From contig JAZQCK010000080.1 of the NCBI GenBank assembly GCA_045546255.1, positions 1 through 51,221 of the forward strand: a stretch of 51,221 bases of DNA, given 5' to 3'. Shown here piece after piece: positions 23,435-31,657 of the stretch. A model generated the notes under the pieces. That model had not been told where the DNA came from and did no database searches. It saw only the letters and a program-made list of their open reading frames with translations. Source of the stretch: RGIG5612 sp045546255 (GTDB taxonomy: Bacteria > Bacillota > Clostridia > Lachnospirales > Lachnospiraceae). Numbering within the stretch: the first letter of the stretch is position 1; each line of letters opens with the position of its first letter. The position numbers and the translations under genes are program-made.

Positions 23435-24376
23435 CTATAAATATCGTCGGCGGGGCGTAAAAAAGATTTCCTTAATTGTCTCCTCCCTAACCTTTTTATA
23501 TTTTTCCAAGCGTTCCTTTCGACTTTGAAGGCCGAGTGTTTTCCTGATAAGCAGCATCAATTCTTCAATCGTTTGAATATTTTTAAAGTGTTCTTTTGTA
23601 ACATGTATTACCGTGTACCCCGATAAAGTAAGCGCTGAAGATCTTCTTTTATCATAAAGAAACTGTTTTTCATTCATGTGGGATACTGTGCTGTCATATT
23701 CTATAACAACCTTCAATTCCGGCCAAACCATATCGCAACAAACGGAGTCTCTTTTAAGTAGCTCTCTCCCCTTGTTTGATAAACTCACATTAAAATTCAT
23801 CTTGGGTTTTGGCAAAGCAAATCCTCCGCGCGATAGTGGGAGCTGCCCTACGGCTGCCAGTTTACTTTCCATTGGAGAATTGGAATGATCTAATGCAAAG
23901 CGAATCGCTTGTTTCGCTTTTCTTAAACAATCGATGTTTGATAATGGTGACAAATAATTCTTGAGTTTCGTTACGGTCGTAACCGGCTCTCTTGGTTCTT
24001 GTCCATAAGGAGCCTGCTCGTTCATTTTATAGATTGCACATAAATCGCATGCCAAAAGCACCAACTGTGCAACAGTCATCTTTTTTGCCGCTTGGAGAAA
24101 ACACAATTCCGGACTGGCAATATAAAGATTGTCGGTTATTTTTCGAATACTTCCCTTAGGAAGGTGTTGAGGGAGAACATGATAGACGAAGGAATTCCTA
24201 TTACGTCTTTCAGAAGCTTTTTCAACCATTATATGAACGGGTAGTGAAATATGCGTAGTCTCTATAAATGTCCGTATATCCATACTATCTTTTTTATGCT
24301 CGATGGTTGGGCATGCCGATAAATCATTACCCAACCAATACTCTAATGCGCTGGTAAATCCAATAACTACTTTCAT
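23435..24376 (-). CDS. DUF559/Vsr-like nuclease-fold protein
   Basis: A 313-residue protein. Residues about 45-115 (VEKASERRNRNSFVYHV ... YIASPELCFLQAAKKM) resemble the AbiEi-type region often found before DUF559 domains. The C-terminal part (about 165-290) has the DUF559/very-short-patch-repair-like pattern: E170 (PMESKLAAV), D215 (CCDMVWPE), E226-x-D228 (VVIEYDS), then YDKRRSSALTLSGYTVIHVT. Catalytic competence is plausible; the target is unknown. It is a lone gene: a repeat array touches its 3' end and GTATAC clusters lie upstream. The ribosome site is weak (AAGAAG). Confidence 0.7.
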   Translation of the reverse strand: MKVVIGFTSALEYWLGNDLSACPTIEHKKDSMDIRTFIETTHISLPVHIMVEKASERRNRNSFVYHVLPQHLPKGSIRKITDNLYIASPELCFLQAAKKMTVAQLVLLACDLCAIYKMNEQAPYGQEPREPVTTVTKLKNYLSPLSNIDCLRKAKQAIRFALDHSNSPMESKLAAVGQLPLSRGGFALPKPKMNFNVSLSNKGRELLKRDSVCCDMVWPELKVVIEYDSTVSHMNEKQFLYDKRRSSALTLSGYTVIHVTKEHFKNIQTIEELMLLIRKTLGLQSRKERLEKYKKVREETIKEIFFTPRRRYL

Positions 24377-24454
24377 CTTCTTAGCTGGCTCCTAATTATT
24401 CCTTCTCAAATTGGCCTAACGACTCCTTTATTCATCCCACCATATCACACAAAA

Positions 24455-24523
24455 ATGTATACACAAAACGTATACATCAACTTCATAAAAAGTTTTATGT
24501 ATACTGCTAAAAGTTATGTATAC
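24455..24523. promoter_or_regulatory. Cluster of four GTATAC boxes between the DUF559-like gene and trmL
   Basis: GTATAC occurs at 24457, 24470, 24499 and 24518. The first two form a perfect inverted repeat ATGTATAC-N7-GTATACAT (24455-24477). The others sit in TATACT/TATACG -10-like contexts. It is probably the regulatory region of the divergent nuclease-like gene. Confidence 0.55.
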
Positions 24524-24644
24524 GAGTGTGATAATTGTAGAATGTTTCACTTTGTGATAAGATTCCTTGAGCAAAATCAGTAAACCAATTTTGCTTATCT
24601 ATATCAACGAGAATAATCTGCAGCGTTGCAGTAAGGATAACCTC

Positions 24645-25280
24645 ATGTTCAACATCGTTTTATTAGAGCCGGAGATCCCGGCAAACACTGGAAATATCGG
24701 AAGGACCTGTCTCGTGACGGGGAGCCGTTTGCATCTCATCGAACCGATGGGTTTTATTTTGAATGATAAAAACCTGAAACGGGCCGGAATGGATTACTGG
24801 CACGAGCTGGATGTTACGATGTATGACAGCTGGCGCGATTTTGTGGAGAAAAATAAGGATAAGGTGAACATCTTCGGATCCGCTTATGGTGCAAGCGGGA
24901 TTGATATAGCGGCGGCCGGCGAAGCAGACGGCAAACAGCCGGTTGGAATTGAGATTCTTACAGAAGCTCACGGGGGTGGCCAAAAGAATGGAGACAGCCA
25001 AAAGGCCAACCTCTGGATGGCGACGACCAAGGCAAAGCGGACTCACGATGCTGCCGCCTTCAAAGACGGCGATTACATCATGTTTGGAAAAGAAAGCGCC
25101 GGCATTCCGGAAGAGATTTTGATGGACAACGAAGAGACATGCATTCGGATCCCGATGGCGCATGACCAGCGCAGCCTCAACTTATCTAACTCGGTTGCGG
25201 TCGTTTTATATGAAGCACTTCGCCAAAACAGCTACCTGGATTTAGAAACCAAAGGCCAGCTGCACGAGCATATTTGGTAA
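24645..25280 (+). CDS. trmL: tRNA 2'-O-methyltransferase TrmL (SPOUT family)
   Basis: Methylates the ribose of the wobble nucleotide 34 in certain leucine tRNAs. The 211-residue protein starts at ATG 24645 (MFNIVLLEPEIPANTGNIGR), with AAGGATAA upstream; the longer frame from 24567 lacks support. Motif 2 (MFGKESAGIPEEIL) and motif 3 (IPMAHDQRSLNLSNSVAVV), which form the SPOUT knot, are intact. The protein is about 50 residues longer than usual because of a Gly/Gln-rich insert (roughly residues 85-125, containing GGGQKNG). A 64-bp repeat element begins 2 bp after its stop. Confidence 0.92.
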   Translation: MFNIVLLEPEIPANTGNIGRTCLVTGSRLHLIEPMGFILNDKNLKRAGMDYWHELDVTMYDSWRDFVEKNKDKVNIFGSAYGASGIDIAAAGEADGKQPVGIEILTEAHGGGQKNGDSQKANLWMATTKAKRTHDAAAFKDGDYIMFGKESAGIPEEILMDNEETCIRIPMAHDQRSLNLSNSVAVVLYEALRQNSYLDLETKGQLHEHIW

Positions 25281-25282
25281 AA

Positions 25283-25346
25283 GAGACAGAGAACCGCAAG
25301 GTGAGCCCTTTAGGGCGAGAAGGCAGCCTGGGCTGTTCCCTGTCTC
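25283..25346 (+). repeat. 64-bp foldable repeat element, copy 1
   Basis: The ends GAGACAGAGAAC and GTTCCCTGTCTC pair (11 of 12 positions). Inside is a GCCC-TTTA-GGGC hairpin and the shared core GAGAAGGCAGCCTGGGCT. It matches 47959-48022 at 56 of 64 bases and equal length. Sited between trmL and the MATE gene. Confidence 0.85.
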
Positions 25347-25358
25347 ACTTTTGTATAT

Positions 25359-26762
25359 ATGGCAAAAGATTTCACTGACATTATTCGAAATAATAACGGA
25401 CTGAGTGTCTCAAAGAAAATCGGGATTGCAGCCCGTCTTTCTTTGCCTGCCATGCTCGCGCAGCTCACAACGATCGCCATGGAATATATCGACGCGGCGA
25501 TGGTCGGAAGCCTCGGCTCTAACGCACCGGCATCGATTGGAATCGTGTCCTCCTCTATCTGGCTTTTGGACGGAGTAATCTTTGCTGTATTTAACGGTTT
25601 TTCTGTTTTAATCGCGCAGAGCGTCGGCGCAGATGATGAGGAGCGTGCAGAAAAAATTTTCCGCCATGGCATGATCTTCAACTTTTTATTTTCATTAATG
25701 ATCGCACTGATCGCGTTCTTGATCAGCGGTCATCTCCCGCTCTGGCTGGGCGCAGATCCTGCCATTGCAAAAGACGCCTCCCTCTATTTCCTGATTTATT
25801 GCGGTGTGCTTCCCATAACCAGAACCGGCTATTATTGTGCCGCCGCGATTCAGGCGACCGGGAACATGAAGACTCCGGCGATCCTTGAGGCGACGGTCTG
25901 CATTCTTGATATCATCTTTAACTGCTTTATGATCTTCCCTTCCGGACAGAAACATTTTCTGGGGCTGTCCTTCTATCTGCCAGGCGCAGGGCTCGGCGTT
26001 GCCGGTGCTGCATTGGGAACGGCTATGGCAGAGTTTACGATCACGATCGTCATGGTTTTGATCGCAATCCTCCAGACCAAATACATTCGGATTCATTTCC
26101 GAAAAAGGCTGGGCTATCAATTCAATATTATTAAGCAGGCATTAAAGATTGCGATGCCAAGCGCTGGTCAGCAGATTGCGATCAGCGGAGCCATGGTCAT
26201 GACGACCCGCATTATCGCGCCTTTAGGAACTGTTGCTGTTGCTGCCAATTCCTTTGCGATCACCGCGGAGAGCGTCTGCTATATGCCGGGCTTTGGCCTG
26301 CAAAGTGCTGCGTCTACTTTGGTCGGCCAGTCGATCGGAGCGCAAAAAAATGCCCAGGCCAAAAGCTTTGCCTGGATCTCAACCTTTATGGGAATGGCCA
26401 TCATGACGCTCTTAGGAATCATCATGTATTTCCTCTGCCCTTATGTTTTTCAATTCTTAACGCCTGATCCCGAAGTGCAGCATCTTGCAACGCAGGTGCT
26501 CCGCATCGAGCTGTTTGCAGAGCCGTTTTATGGTGCGTCGATCGTTGCCGCAGGGGCGCTGCGCGGCGCCGGTGATACACTTGTTCCCAGCATCATGTCC
26601 TTTGCCAGCATCTGGGGCGTGCGCGTGACGTTAGCTTTTCTTCTGGTCGGAAGTTATGGCCTGCGCGGCGCATGGATCGCAATGGCCATCGAGCTCTTCG
26701 TCCGTGGCATGCTGTTCTTAAGCCGCCTGAAATTTGGAAAGTGGCAGAAAGCGCTGCTGTGA
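25359..26762 (+). CDS. MATE-family multidrug/sodium efflux transporter
   Basis: A 467-residue integral membrane protein with the twelve-helix MATE pattern in two six-helix halves. The opening LSLPAMLAQLTTIAMEYIDAAMVGSLG and the later segment LRGAGDTLVPSIM are family features. Expected to expel organic cations or toxic metabolites in exchange for Na+ or H+. The start ATG 25359 lies 12 bp after the 64-bp repeat with no Shine-Dalgarno visible, which may limit or regulate translation. A second MATE of a different subfamily is at 37.5 kb. Confidence 0.9.
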   Translation: MAKDFTDIIRNNNGLSVSKKIGIAARLSLPAMLAQLTTIAMEYIDAAMVGSLGSNAPASIGIVSSSIWLLDGVIFAVFNGFSVLIAQSVGADDEERAEKIFRHGMIFNFLFSLMIALIAFLISGHLPLWLGADPAIAKDASLYFLIYCGVLPITRTGYYCAAAIQATGNMKTPAILEATVCILDIIFNCFMIFPSGQKHFLGLSFYLPGAGLGVAGAALGTAMAEFTITIVMVLIAILQTKYIRIHFRKRLGYQFNIIKQALKIAMPSAGQQIAISGAMVMTTRIIAPLGTVAVAANSFAITAESVCYMPGFGLQSAASTLVGQSIGAQKNAQAKSFAWISTFMGMAIMTLLGIIMYFLCPYVFQFLTPDPEVQHLATQVLRIELFAEPFYGASIVAAGALRGAGDTLVPSIMSFASIWGVRVTLAFLLVGSYGLRGAWIAMAIELFVRGMLFLSRLKFGKWQKALL

Positions 26763-26777
26763 CTCTAAGTTGATTTC

Positions 26778-26809
26778 AAAAAAACAGGACCTGCATCAGC
26801 AGGTCCTGT
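26778..26809. terminator. Bidirectional terminator
   Basis: An 11-bp stem ACAGGACCTGC (26784-26794) pairs with GCAGGTCCTGT (26799-26809), with A-rich sequence on the left. It separates the MATE gene from the convergent wall-anchored protein gene. Confidence 0.85.
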
Positions 26810-26830
26810 CACTTCATTAAGGGTTATAAA

Positions 26831-28210
26831 TTATTTGTTTGTTTTTCTTTTCTTGGAATAAATCACTGTCCCAGAACCGATTGCAACAACAGCCGCCATT
26901 AAAACGATCCAGCCAGTCATATTGTTATGGTCACCAGTCTGTGGAACCTTATCGGACGAAGCCGGCGTTGTTTCTTCTTCCTCTGTAGCTCCAATCGTAA
27001 ATTCGGAGAATCCATGCTCATTGGTGAATTTTACATATTTAATATTTCTTGTTGCATCAACTTCAAATTCTCCCTGATAGGTGTATGTTTTTCCATCGTG
27101 CTTATGTTGAATTTTTGGCGCGGTTTTGTAAAACGTTTCGTTGATTGGAATCCGCATAGTAAACGGCCCGGCAATATTAAACTCGGTCATTTCACCTTCA
27201 CCCTGCGTATATCTGTATTGCGGGGTGATATCCATAGTCAGCAGCATCTCACCAGTATTCGGATCCTCTTCACATTTCGAAACGTGAATTCTAAAGGAAA
27301 CATAAGCAACCTTCTTTTCAATATCAGCACCGCTGGCAACCAATCCCTCCTTGACAGTAGCCGGTACAATACCCATGTACAGAGAAGCATGTTTCAGGAA
27401 ACCGCCCAAAATATTCTGGTTGTCAGTAGAAACTGTATCAGAAAAAGTAACTTGGTTATTACCTTCCGGTCCAAAAGATTCGAACATCATGCCGCCTTCA
27501 GTAACAAAGAATTTACGGGTATCTGATTTGCCTTTATAGGTAATCGTAATCTCTGCCTCACCCACTTTTTTTATCTGTAGACCATCCGGCTTAGACGGAT
27601 CTCTATCGATAACTTCCGGATCAGATGACACGATCTGAACATCATTGATGTTGTAAGCTGCCTCCGCCGGCACTGTATTAATATAGTTTCGAATCTGTAC
27701 TCCCGGTACTGCTCCATACGGAATGCTATATTCCTGCGCATTATCCGGAACATCTAAAAAATACAAAGATTCAGCTTCTACCGCTGGAGGGCCATCTGGG
27801 CCAGGACCCGGTGTCGGATCATCCGAACCGCTTTGTGAATCAACAACCGTAACTGTGAACCAAAGATTCGCATCGTTGCTTAAGGTGGCCGAGATTCTAA
27901 CTTCCCCTTCTTGCTGTCCCGTGACTACACCATTATCAGATAAAGAAACAACTCCTTCATCCGATTCTTCTTCCACCTTCCAAGTAATAGTTTCTGAAGA
28001 ATCCAACGTCACTTCTTTGCCTGTCCCATCAACAATCTTATAAGGAAGAGAGATTGTTTCCTGAACACCAACCTCAAAGGCATTAGGTCCTTGACTAATA
28101 ACCGATTGGATTTCCCAATCCTCTTCTATTGCCATCACCGGCGTTACCATCAAAAACGTCATCAATGCCGCAAGTACAATCGATGACGTTCTCTTCAATG
28201 TTTTTCTCAT
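26831..28210 (-). CDS. Sortase-anchored surface protein with Ig-like (BIG2) domain
   Basis: A 459-residue secreted protein. An N-terminal signal peptide (MRKTLKRTSSIVLAALMTF...) ends near VMA. A bacterial Ig-like domain follows (about 40-125, with GVVTGQQEGEVRISATL), then a Pro/Gly linker, a second BIG2-like segment and a beta-rich region. The C-terminal sorting signal is VPQTGD, a hydrophobic helix and KKRKTNK. The signal has Val in place of Leu of LPxTG, which sortases of some clostridia accept. No sortase gene is nearby. I chose ATG 28210, which has AGGGAG; the longer frame from 28237 would include that ribosome site. Adhesion or matrix binding is likely but not shown. Confidence 0.85.
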   Translation of the reverse strand: MRKTLKRTSSIVLAALMTFLMVTPVMAIEEDWEIQSVISQGPNAFEVGVQETISLPYKIVDGTGKEVTLDSSETITWKVEEESDEGVVSLSDNGVVTGQQEGEVRISATLSNDANLWFTVTVVDSQSGSDDPTPGPGPDGPPAVEAESLYFLDVPDNAQEYSIPYGAVPGVQIRNYINTVPAEAAYNINDVQIVSSDPEVIDRDPSKPDGLQIKKVGEAEITITYKGKSDTRKFFVTEGGMMFESFGPEGNNQVTFSDTVSTDNQNILGGFLKHASLYMGIVPATVKEGLVASGADIEKKVAYVSFRIHVSKCEEDPNTGEMLLTMDITPQYRYTQGEGEMTEFNIAGPFTMRIPINETFYKTAPKIQHKHDGKTYTYQGEFEVDATRNIKYVKFTNEHGFSEFTIGATEEEETTPASSDKVPQTGDHNNMTGWIVLMAAVVAIGSGTVIYSKKRKTNK

Positions 28211-28335
28211 GTTATGCTCCCTAAAATACTTCAACAACTATTTCCTAAATATGCTTAAATTCTATTACCTCTACCCCCCCCACGTCAACAACAATTCGTG
28301 TGAAAAATGTGGCTGATCTCTTAACAAATAAAAGC

Positions 28336-28365
28336 AGGCAGGACTCTCTTGAATCCCGCCTGCCT
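28336..28365 (-). terminator. Probable terminator of the aminotransferase operon
   Basis: AGGCAGG (28336-28342) pairs with CCTGCCT (28359-28365), followed in the minus direction by a U-rich stretch (TTTTATTTG). Confidence 0.55.
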
Positions 28366-28426
28366 TCTTATACCCTTTTCTATTTATTCCTTTGTTCTCA
28401 GCCCTCGCGACGTAGATGAATCATTC

Positions 28427-29587
28427 CTACAGCTCCTGCAAAAACTCCTGAATTCTTCCCAGGGCTTCTTTCAGCTCTGACATGGAATATGCGTAACTGA
28501 TCCTAAGGAAGCCTTCGCCGCAGTCGCCGAATGCGGTTCCCGGAACGACTGCCAACTTCTTGCTCTCAAGAAGCCTTGTCGCGAATTCATCGCTTGTCAT
28601 GCCCAGGTGCTGGATGCTTGGGAAGACATAGAATGCGCCAAATGGTTCAAAGCACGGAAGCCCCATGTCACGCAGTGTCTTAACAAGATAACGGCGTCTC
28701 TGGTTATAGGACTCGCGCATCTTTTCAACATCGGCATCACCGTTCCGAAGCGCCTCAACAGCGGCGTACTGTGAAGTCGTCGGTGCACACATGATCGCAT
28801 ACTGATGAAGTTTCGTCATCTGCTGAATGATCTCTTCTGGTCCGATCGCATATCCAAGACGCCACCCTGTCATTGCATAGGCCTTGGAAAAGCCGTTGAT
28901 AACAACCGTTCTTTCCTGCATATTCGGAAGCTGCGCGATCGTCACATGCGGATTTCCTGTATAGGTCAGCTCGCCGTAGATCTCATCGGAAATAACATAA
29001 ATGTCTTTTTCAATGCAGATCTTCGCGATCTTTTCCAGGTCTTCCCTCTCCATGACCGCACCGGTCGGGTTGTTCGGGAAGGCAAGGATTAGGAGTTTTG
29101 TTTTTTCCGTAATTGCATCTAACAATTCTTCCGGTGTCAGGCGGAACTCGTTCTTTTCCTGAAGCGGAATCGTAACAGGCACAGCACCTGCCAGTCTTGC
29201 ACATGGCACATAGCTGACGTAGCACGGCTCCGGAATGATGACTTCGTCTCCCGGATCTGCCATAGCACGAAGCGCCATATCAATTGCTTCGCTGCCGCCG
29301 ACAGTGATCAAAACTTCGTTTCTGCCGTTATAGTCCAGATCATGTTTTCTCTTATAATAATTTGCAATCTCCTCTCTTAATTCCAGAAGACCGGAATTGG
29401 AGGTATAGAACGTACGCCCCTTTTCCAGGGAATAGATGCCTGCCTCGCGGATGTGCCACGGAGTATCAAAATCCGGCTCACCAACGCCGAGGGAAATAGC
29501 TTCCGGCATCTCGGCTACGATGTCAAAGAACTTTCTGATTCCTGAGGGATGCAGGTCTCTTGCAACTTTTGAAATTGGATCTCTCAT
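28427..29587 (-). CDS. PLP-dependent class I/II aminotransferase
   Basis: A 386-residue fold-type I aminotransferase related to the aspartate/aromatic group. Conserved features: SLGVGEPDFDTP at the N-terminus, FPNNPTGAVM, DEIYGELTY, and the PLP lysine in INGFSKAYAMTGWRLGY. The substrate cannot be fixed from sequence. Its ATG overlaps the stop of the upstream Lrp-type gene by 4 bp (29584-29587), so they are coupled. The regulator probably responds to the amino acid the enzyme handles. Confidence 0.9.
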   Translation of the reverse strand: MRDPISKVARDLHPSGIRKFFDIVAEMPEAISLGVGEPDFDTPWHIREAGIYSLEKGRTFYTSNSGLLELREEIANYYKRKHDLDYNGRNEVLITVGGSEAIDMALRAMADPGDEVIIPEPCYVSYVPCARLAGAVPVTIPLQEKNEFRLTPEELLDAITEKTKLLILAFPNNPTGAVMEREDLEKIAKICIEKDIYVISDEIYGELTYTGNPHVTIAQLPNMQERTVVINGFSKAYAMTGWRLGYAIGPEEIIQQMTKLHQYAIMCAPTTSQYAAVEALRNGDADVEKMRESYNQRRRYLVKTLRDMGLPCFEPFGAFYVFPSIQHLGMTSDEFATRLLESKKLAVVPGTAFGDCGEGFLRISYAYSMSELKEALGRIQEFLQEL

Positions 29588-30066
29588 AAAGTTATTCTCT
29601 CCCTTTCATCCGTTTTTTTCTCGCCCATGACTGTGCCGTAATCTTTATAGCGTTTCATAATGAAGTGTGTTGCGGTACCCGTCACATATTCGATCGGGCT
29701 CAATTTGCTGGATACGAAGTTTGCGATCTCACGCATCGTTTTTCCTTCCAATATGATAAGGAAATCATATCCGCCGGAAATCAGATAGCAGCTCTTTACT
29801 TCGTCGAACTTATAAATACGCTCTGCGATCGTATCGAATCCCAGCTCTCTGCCGGTGTTCACGTTGACCTCGATCAGTGCGTCAACTTTTTCTTCGTCTG
29901 TATTGTCCCAGTTGATCAGCGTGTAATATCCACTAATAGTTCCGTCCTGCTCCAGCTCCTGGAGCATATTGGCGACAGCCGCTTCCTCCGCACCCAGGCA
30001 GGTCGCCAGGTCCTTCAGGTCGATTCTTGAGTTATTCTCGATCAGTCTCAATAATTCTTCTTTCAT
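29584..30066 (-). CDS. Lrp/AsnC-family transcriptional regulator
   Basis: A 160-residue feast/famine regulator with an N-terminal winged helix (about 1-50, LATCLGAEEAAVANMLQELEQDG) and a C-terminal RAM ligand-binding domain (about 65-145, with SGGYDFLIILEG). Members bind amino acids as octamers. AAAAAAGGAGACAACGCA precedes the start. It is the middle gene of a three-gene minus-strand run (AIR-synthase-like, Lrp, aminotransferase), a pairing common in clostridia. Confidence 0.88.
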   Translation of the reverse strand: MKEELLRLIENNSRIDLKDLATCLGAEEAAVANMLQELEQDGTISGYYTLINWDNTDEEKVDALIEVNVNTGRELGFDTIAERIYKFDEVKSCYLISGGYDFLIILEGKTMREIANFVSSKLSPIEYVTGTATHFIMKRYKDYGTVMGEKKTDERERITL

Positions 30067-30111
30067 TGCGTTGTCTCCTTTTTTATTTATTCTGCCGCCC
30101 GGCGGCAGTGC

Positions 30112-30855
30112 TTAACTGTTTCGTTTTCGGTCCGCAATATCCTGCGCCTGCCTCGACAGCGGTGTCAGGAATCTGCGGCTTTCTCCGGCGATGACGACGC
30201 GGTCTTTGCTATTTGTGACCATTCCGATTTTTACAAGATGATTTGCAGCCTCATCTATATTCATGTCGGGCGCATAAACTTTATCTGCGTTACCACTCGC
30301 AAGTAATTTACCATCAGCCTCCTCGCCATCTGTTAAGATCACAAGATAACTGCCGGCGGAACTAACCTCGTAAGGATTCTCTTTCAGCAGCTCCAAAATC
30401 TCTACCACATGCTGGTCGATGGGGATTGCCTCCAGATGAATCTCGCAGCCGATGTTTCCATAACTCAGGAACCCTCTCGGGCAATCCGCAGAATCTTTAT
30501 CGGCATCCATCCTGATTTTATTCAGATCTTCGCAAGCCGCCCAAAGTGCCGCGAAAATTCCGCCTTCTTTTATTTCCCGAAGATATATTTTCCCATTAAA
30601 ATAAAAGTTCTTTCTACTATAAGGTTTCTTTGTATTTTTTTCAATACATAAATTCCCTGAAATATCTGCCACATCTACGGATTCTTTCAGCATTTTTGTT
30701 GAGGTTTTCGCCTCTTGTATTAGCTTCTGTTCGCCCAAATCTCTAAATTCCTTCAGAAAGAACCTTGGAAAACGTGCCTCAACCAAAGCTTTATTGTTCT
30801 CATAAAGCTTCGCAGCTGTTTCATATCCGATTGTTCCCATAACATAGATATTCAT
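30112..30855 (-). CDS. AIR-synthase-related protein (HypE/PurM-like fold)
   Basis: About 247 residues. The C-terminal half carries AIR-synthase C-domain features: GGIFAALWAACEDL, CEIHLEAIPIDQHVVEIL, SSAGSYLVILTDGEEAD and the terminal Lys-Ile-Gly motif VKIGMV. The N-terminal part is poorly conserved and lacks the clear ATP-binding GxGxD loop of PurM/HypE, so its catalytic status is uncertain. The open frame extends to 30882 into repeat-derived sequence; I prefer ATG 30855 (MNIYVMGT), although no Shine-Dalgarno is visible because the repeat array occupies its leader. Confidence 0.6.
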   Translation of the reverse strand: MNIYVMGTIGYETAAKLYENNKALVEARFPRFFLKEFRDLGEQKLIQEAKTSTKMLKESVDVADISGNLCIEKNTKKPYSRKNFYFNGKIYLREIKEGGIFAALWAACEDLNKIRMDADKDSADCPRGFLSYGNIGCEIHLEAIPIDQHVVEILELLKENPYEVSSAGSYLVILTDGEEADGKLLASGNADKVYAPDMNIDEAANHLVKIGMVTNSKDRVVIAGESRRFLTPLSRQAQDIADRKRNS

Positions 30856-30869
30856 TTTTTCGATTTTAT

Positions 30870-31036
30870 TCCAATTTTGCAACTCATGAACTCACTTTTT
30901 GGATTCGTTCCAATTCTCCAATTCATGAGTTCACTTTTTGGAATTCTTTTCATCAAAAAATCCAATTTTGCAACTCATGAATTCACTTTTTGGATTCGTT
31001 CCAATTCTCCAATTCATGAGTTCACTTTTTGGAGCA
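30870..31036. repeat. 39-bp periodic repeat array, locus 2 (family A)
   Basis: Four copies with TCATGA at 30884, 30923, 30975 and 31014 (spacing 39, 52, 39). Same family as 23.2 kb: CTCATGA-TTCACTTTTTGGA then TTCG then TTCCAATTCTCC. The two 39-bp pairs are nearly identical to each other, as if a 91-bp segment had duplicated. The last unit provides the stop codon of nth. Confidence 0.87.
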
Positions 31037-31657
31037 AGACGGACAATATGGTGCAAGGAAGCACTCTCCGCACTTCGGATTTCTTGCAGTGCAGATAGCT
31101 CTTCCATGGGCAATGATCTGAATGTTCCATAAAATCCATCGATCTTTCGGAAGAACTTTTTCCAGATCATGCTCGACCTTCACCGGATCCTCGTTCTTCG
31201 TAAGTCCAAGTTTGCGGGAGATGCGGCCGACATGGGTATCCACAACGATGCTCGGAATATCATAGATATTTCCACGAACCACGTTCGCTGTCTTTCGTCC
31301 AACTCCCGGAAGCGAAGTCAGCGCGTCAATATCAGACGGCACCTCTCCGCCATATTCCTTCACCAGCTTATCCGCGCAGGCAATAATGTTCTTTGCCTTA
31401 TTATGATAAAAGCCGGTCGAGCGGATATCCTGCTCCAGTTCCTTGAGGTCCGCCTTCGCAAAGTCTTCGAGACCTTTATATTTTTGAAAAAGATCTTTCG
31501 TGACAAGGTTCACGCGCGCATCCGTACACTGCGCGCTCAGGATCGTCGCGATCAAAAGCTGCCAGGCGTTCTCATATTCCAGCCATGCTTTTTTATGATA
31601 ACTGTAATGCTCGTCCAAAAGCGCAATGATATGTTCTACTCTTTCTGCTCTTTTCAT
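31022..31657 (-). CDS. nth: Endonuclease III (DNA glycosylase/AP lyase)
   Basis: A 211-residue bifunctional glycosylase for oxidised pyrimidines. The helix-hairpin-helix is LTSLPGVGRKTANVV with catalytic K122, and the catalytic Asp is D140 (VVDTHVGR). The [4Fe-4S] ligands are C189, C196, C199 and C205 (C-x6-C-x2-C-x5-C). The last two codons and the stop lie inside a family A repeat, so the array has reached into the 3' end of the gene without harming the core. Its start overlaps the mfd stop by 4 bp (ATGA), coupling two repair genes. Confidence 0.94.
   Translation of the reverse strand: MKRAERVEHIIALLDEHYSYHKKAWLEYENAWQLLIATILSAQCTDARVNLVTKDLFQKYKGLEDFAKADLKELEQDIRSTGFYHNKAKNIIACADKLVKEYGGEVPSDIDALTSLPGVGRKTANVVRGNIYDIPSIVVDTHVGRISRKLGLTKNEDPVKVEHDLEKVLPKDRWILWNIQIIAHGRAICTARNPKCGECFLAPYCPSCSKK

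Noticed and set aside
24567..24644. 26-codon N-terminal extension of TrmL
   Set aside because: It lacks an ATG and family similarity; the internal ATG 24645 has a proper ribosome site and begins the SPOUT fold.
25283..25358. Riboswitch upstream of the MATE gene
   Set aside because: The folded element is also found beside exoA in a non-leader position, so a dispersed repeat explains it better.
23226..31036. CRISPR arrays at the 39-bp repeat loci
   Set aside because: The sequence between cores is itself conserved from unit to unit, copy number is four or five, one step is 52 bp, and no cas genes are in the window.
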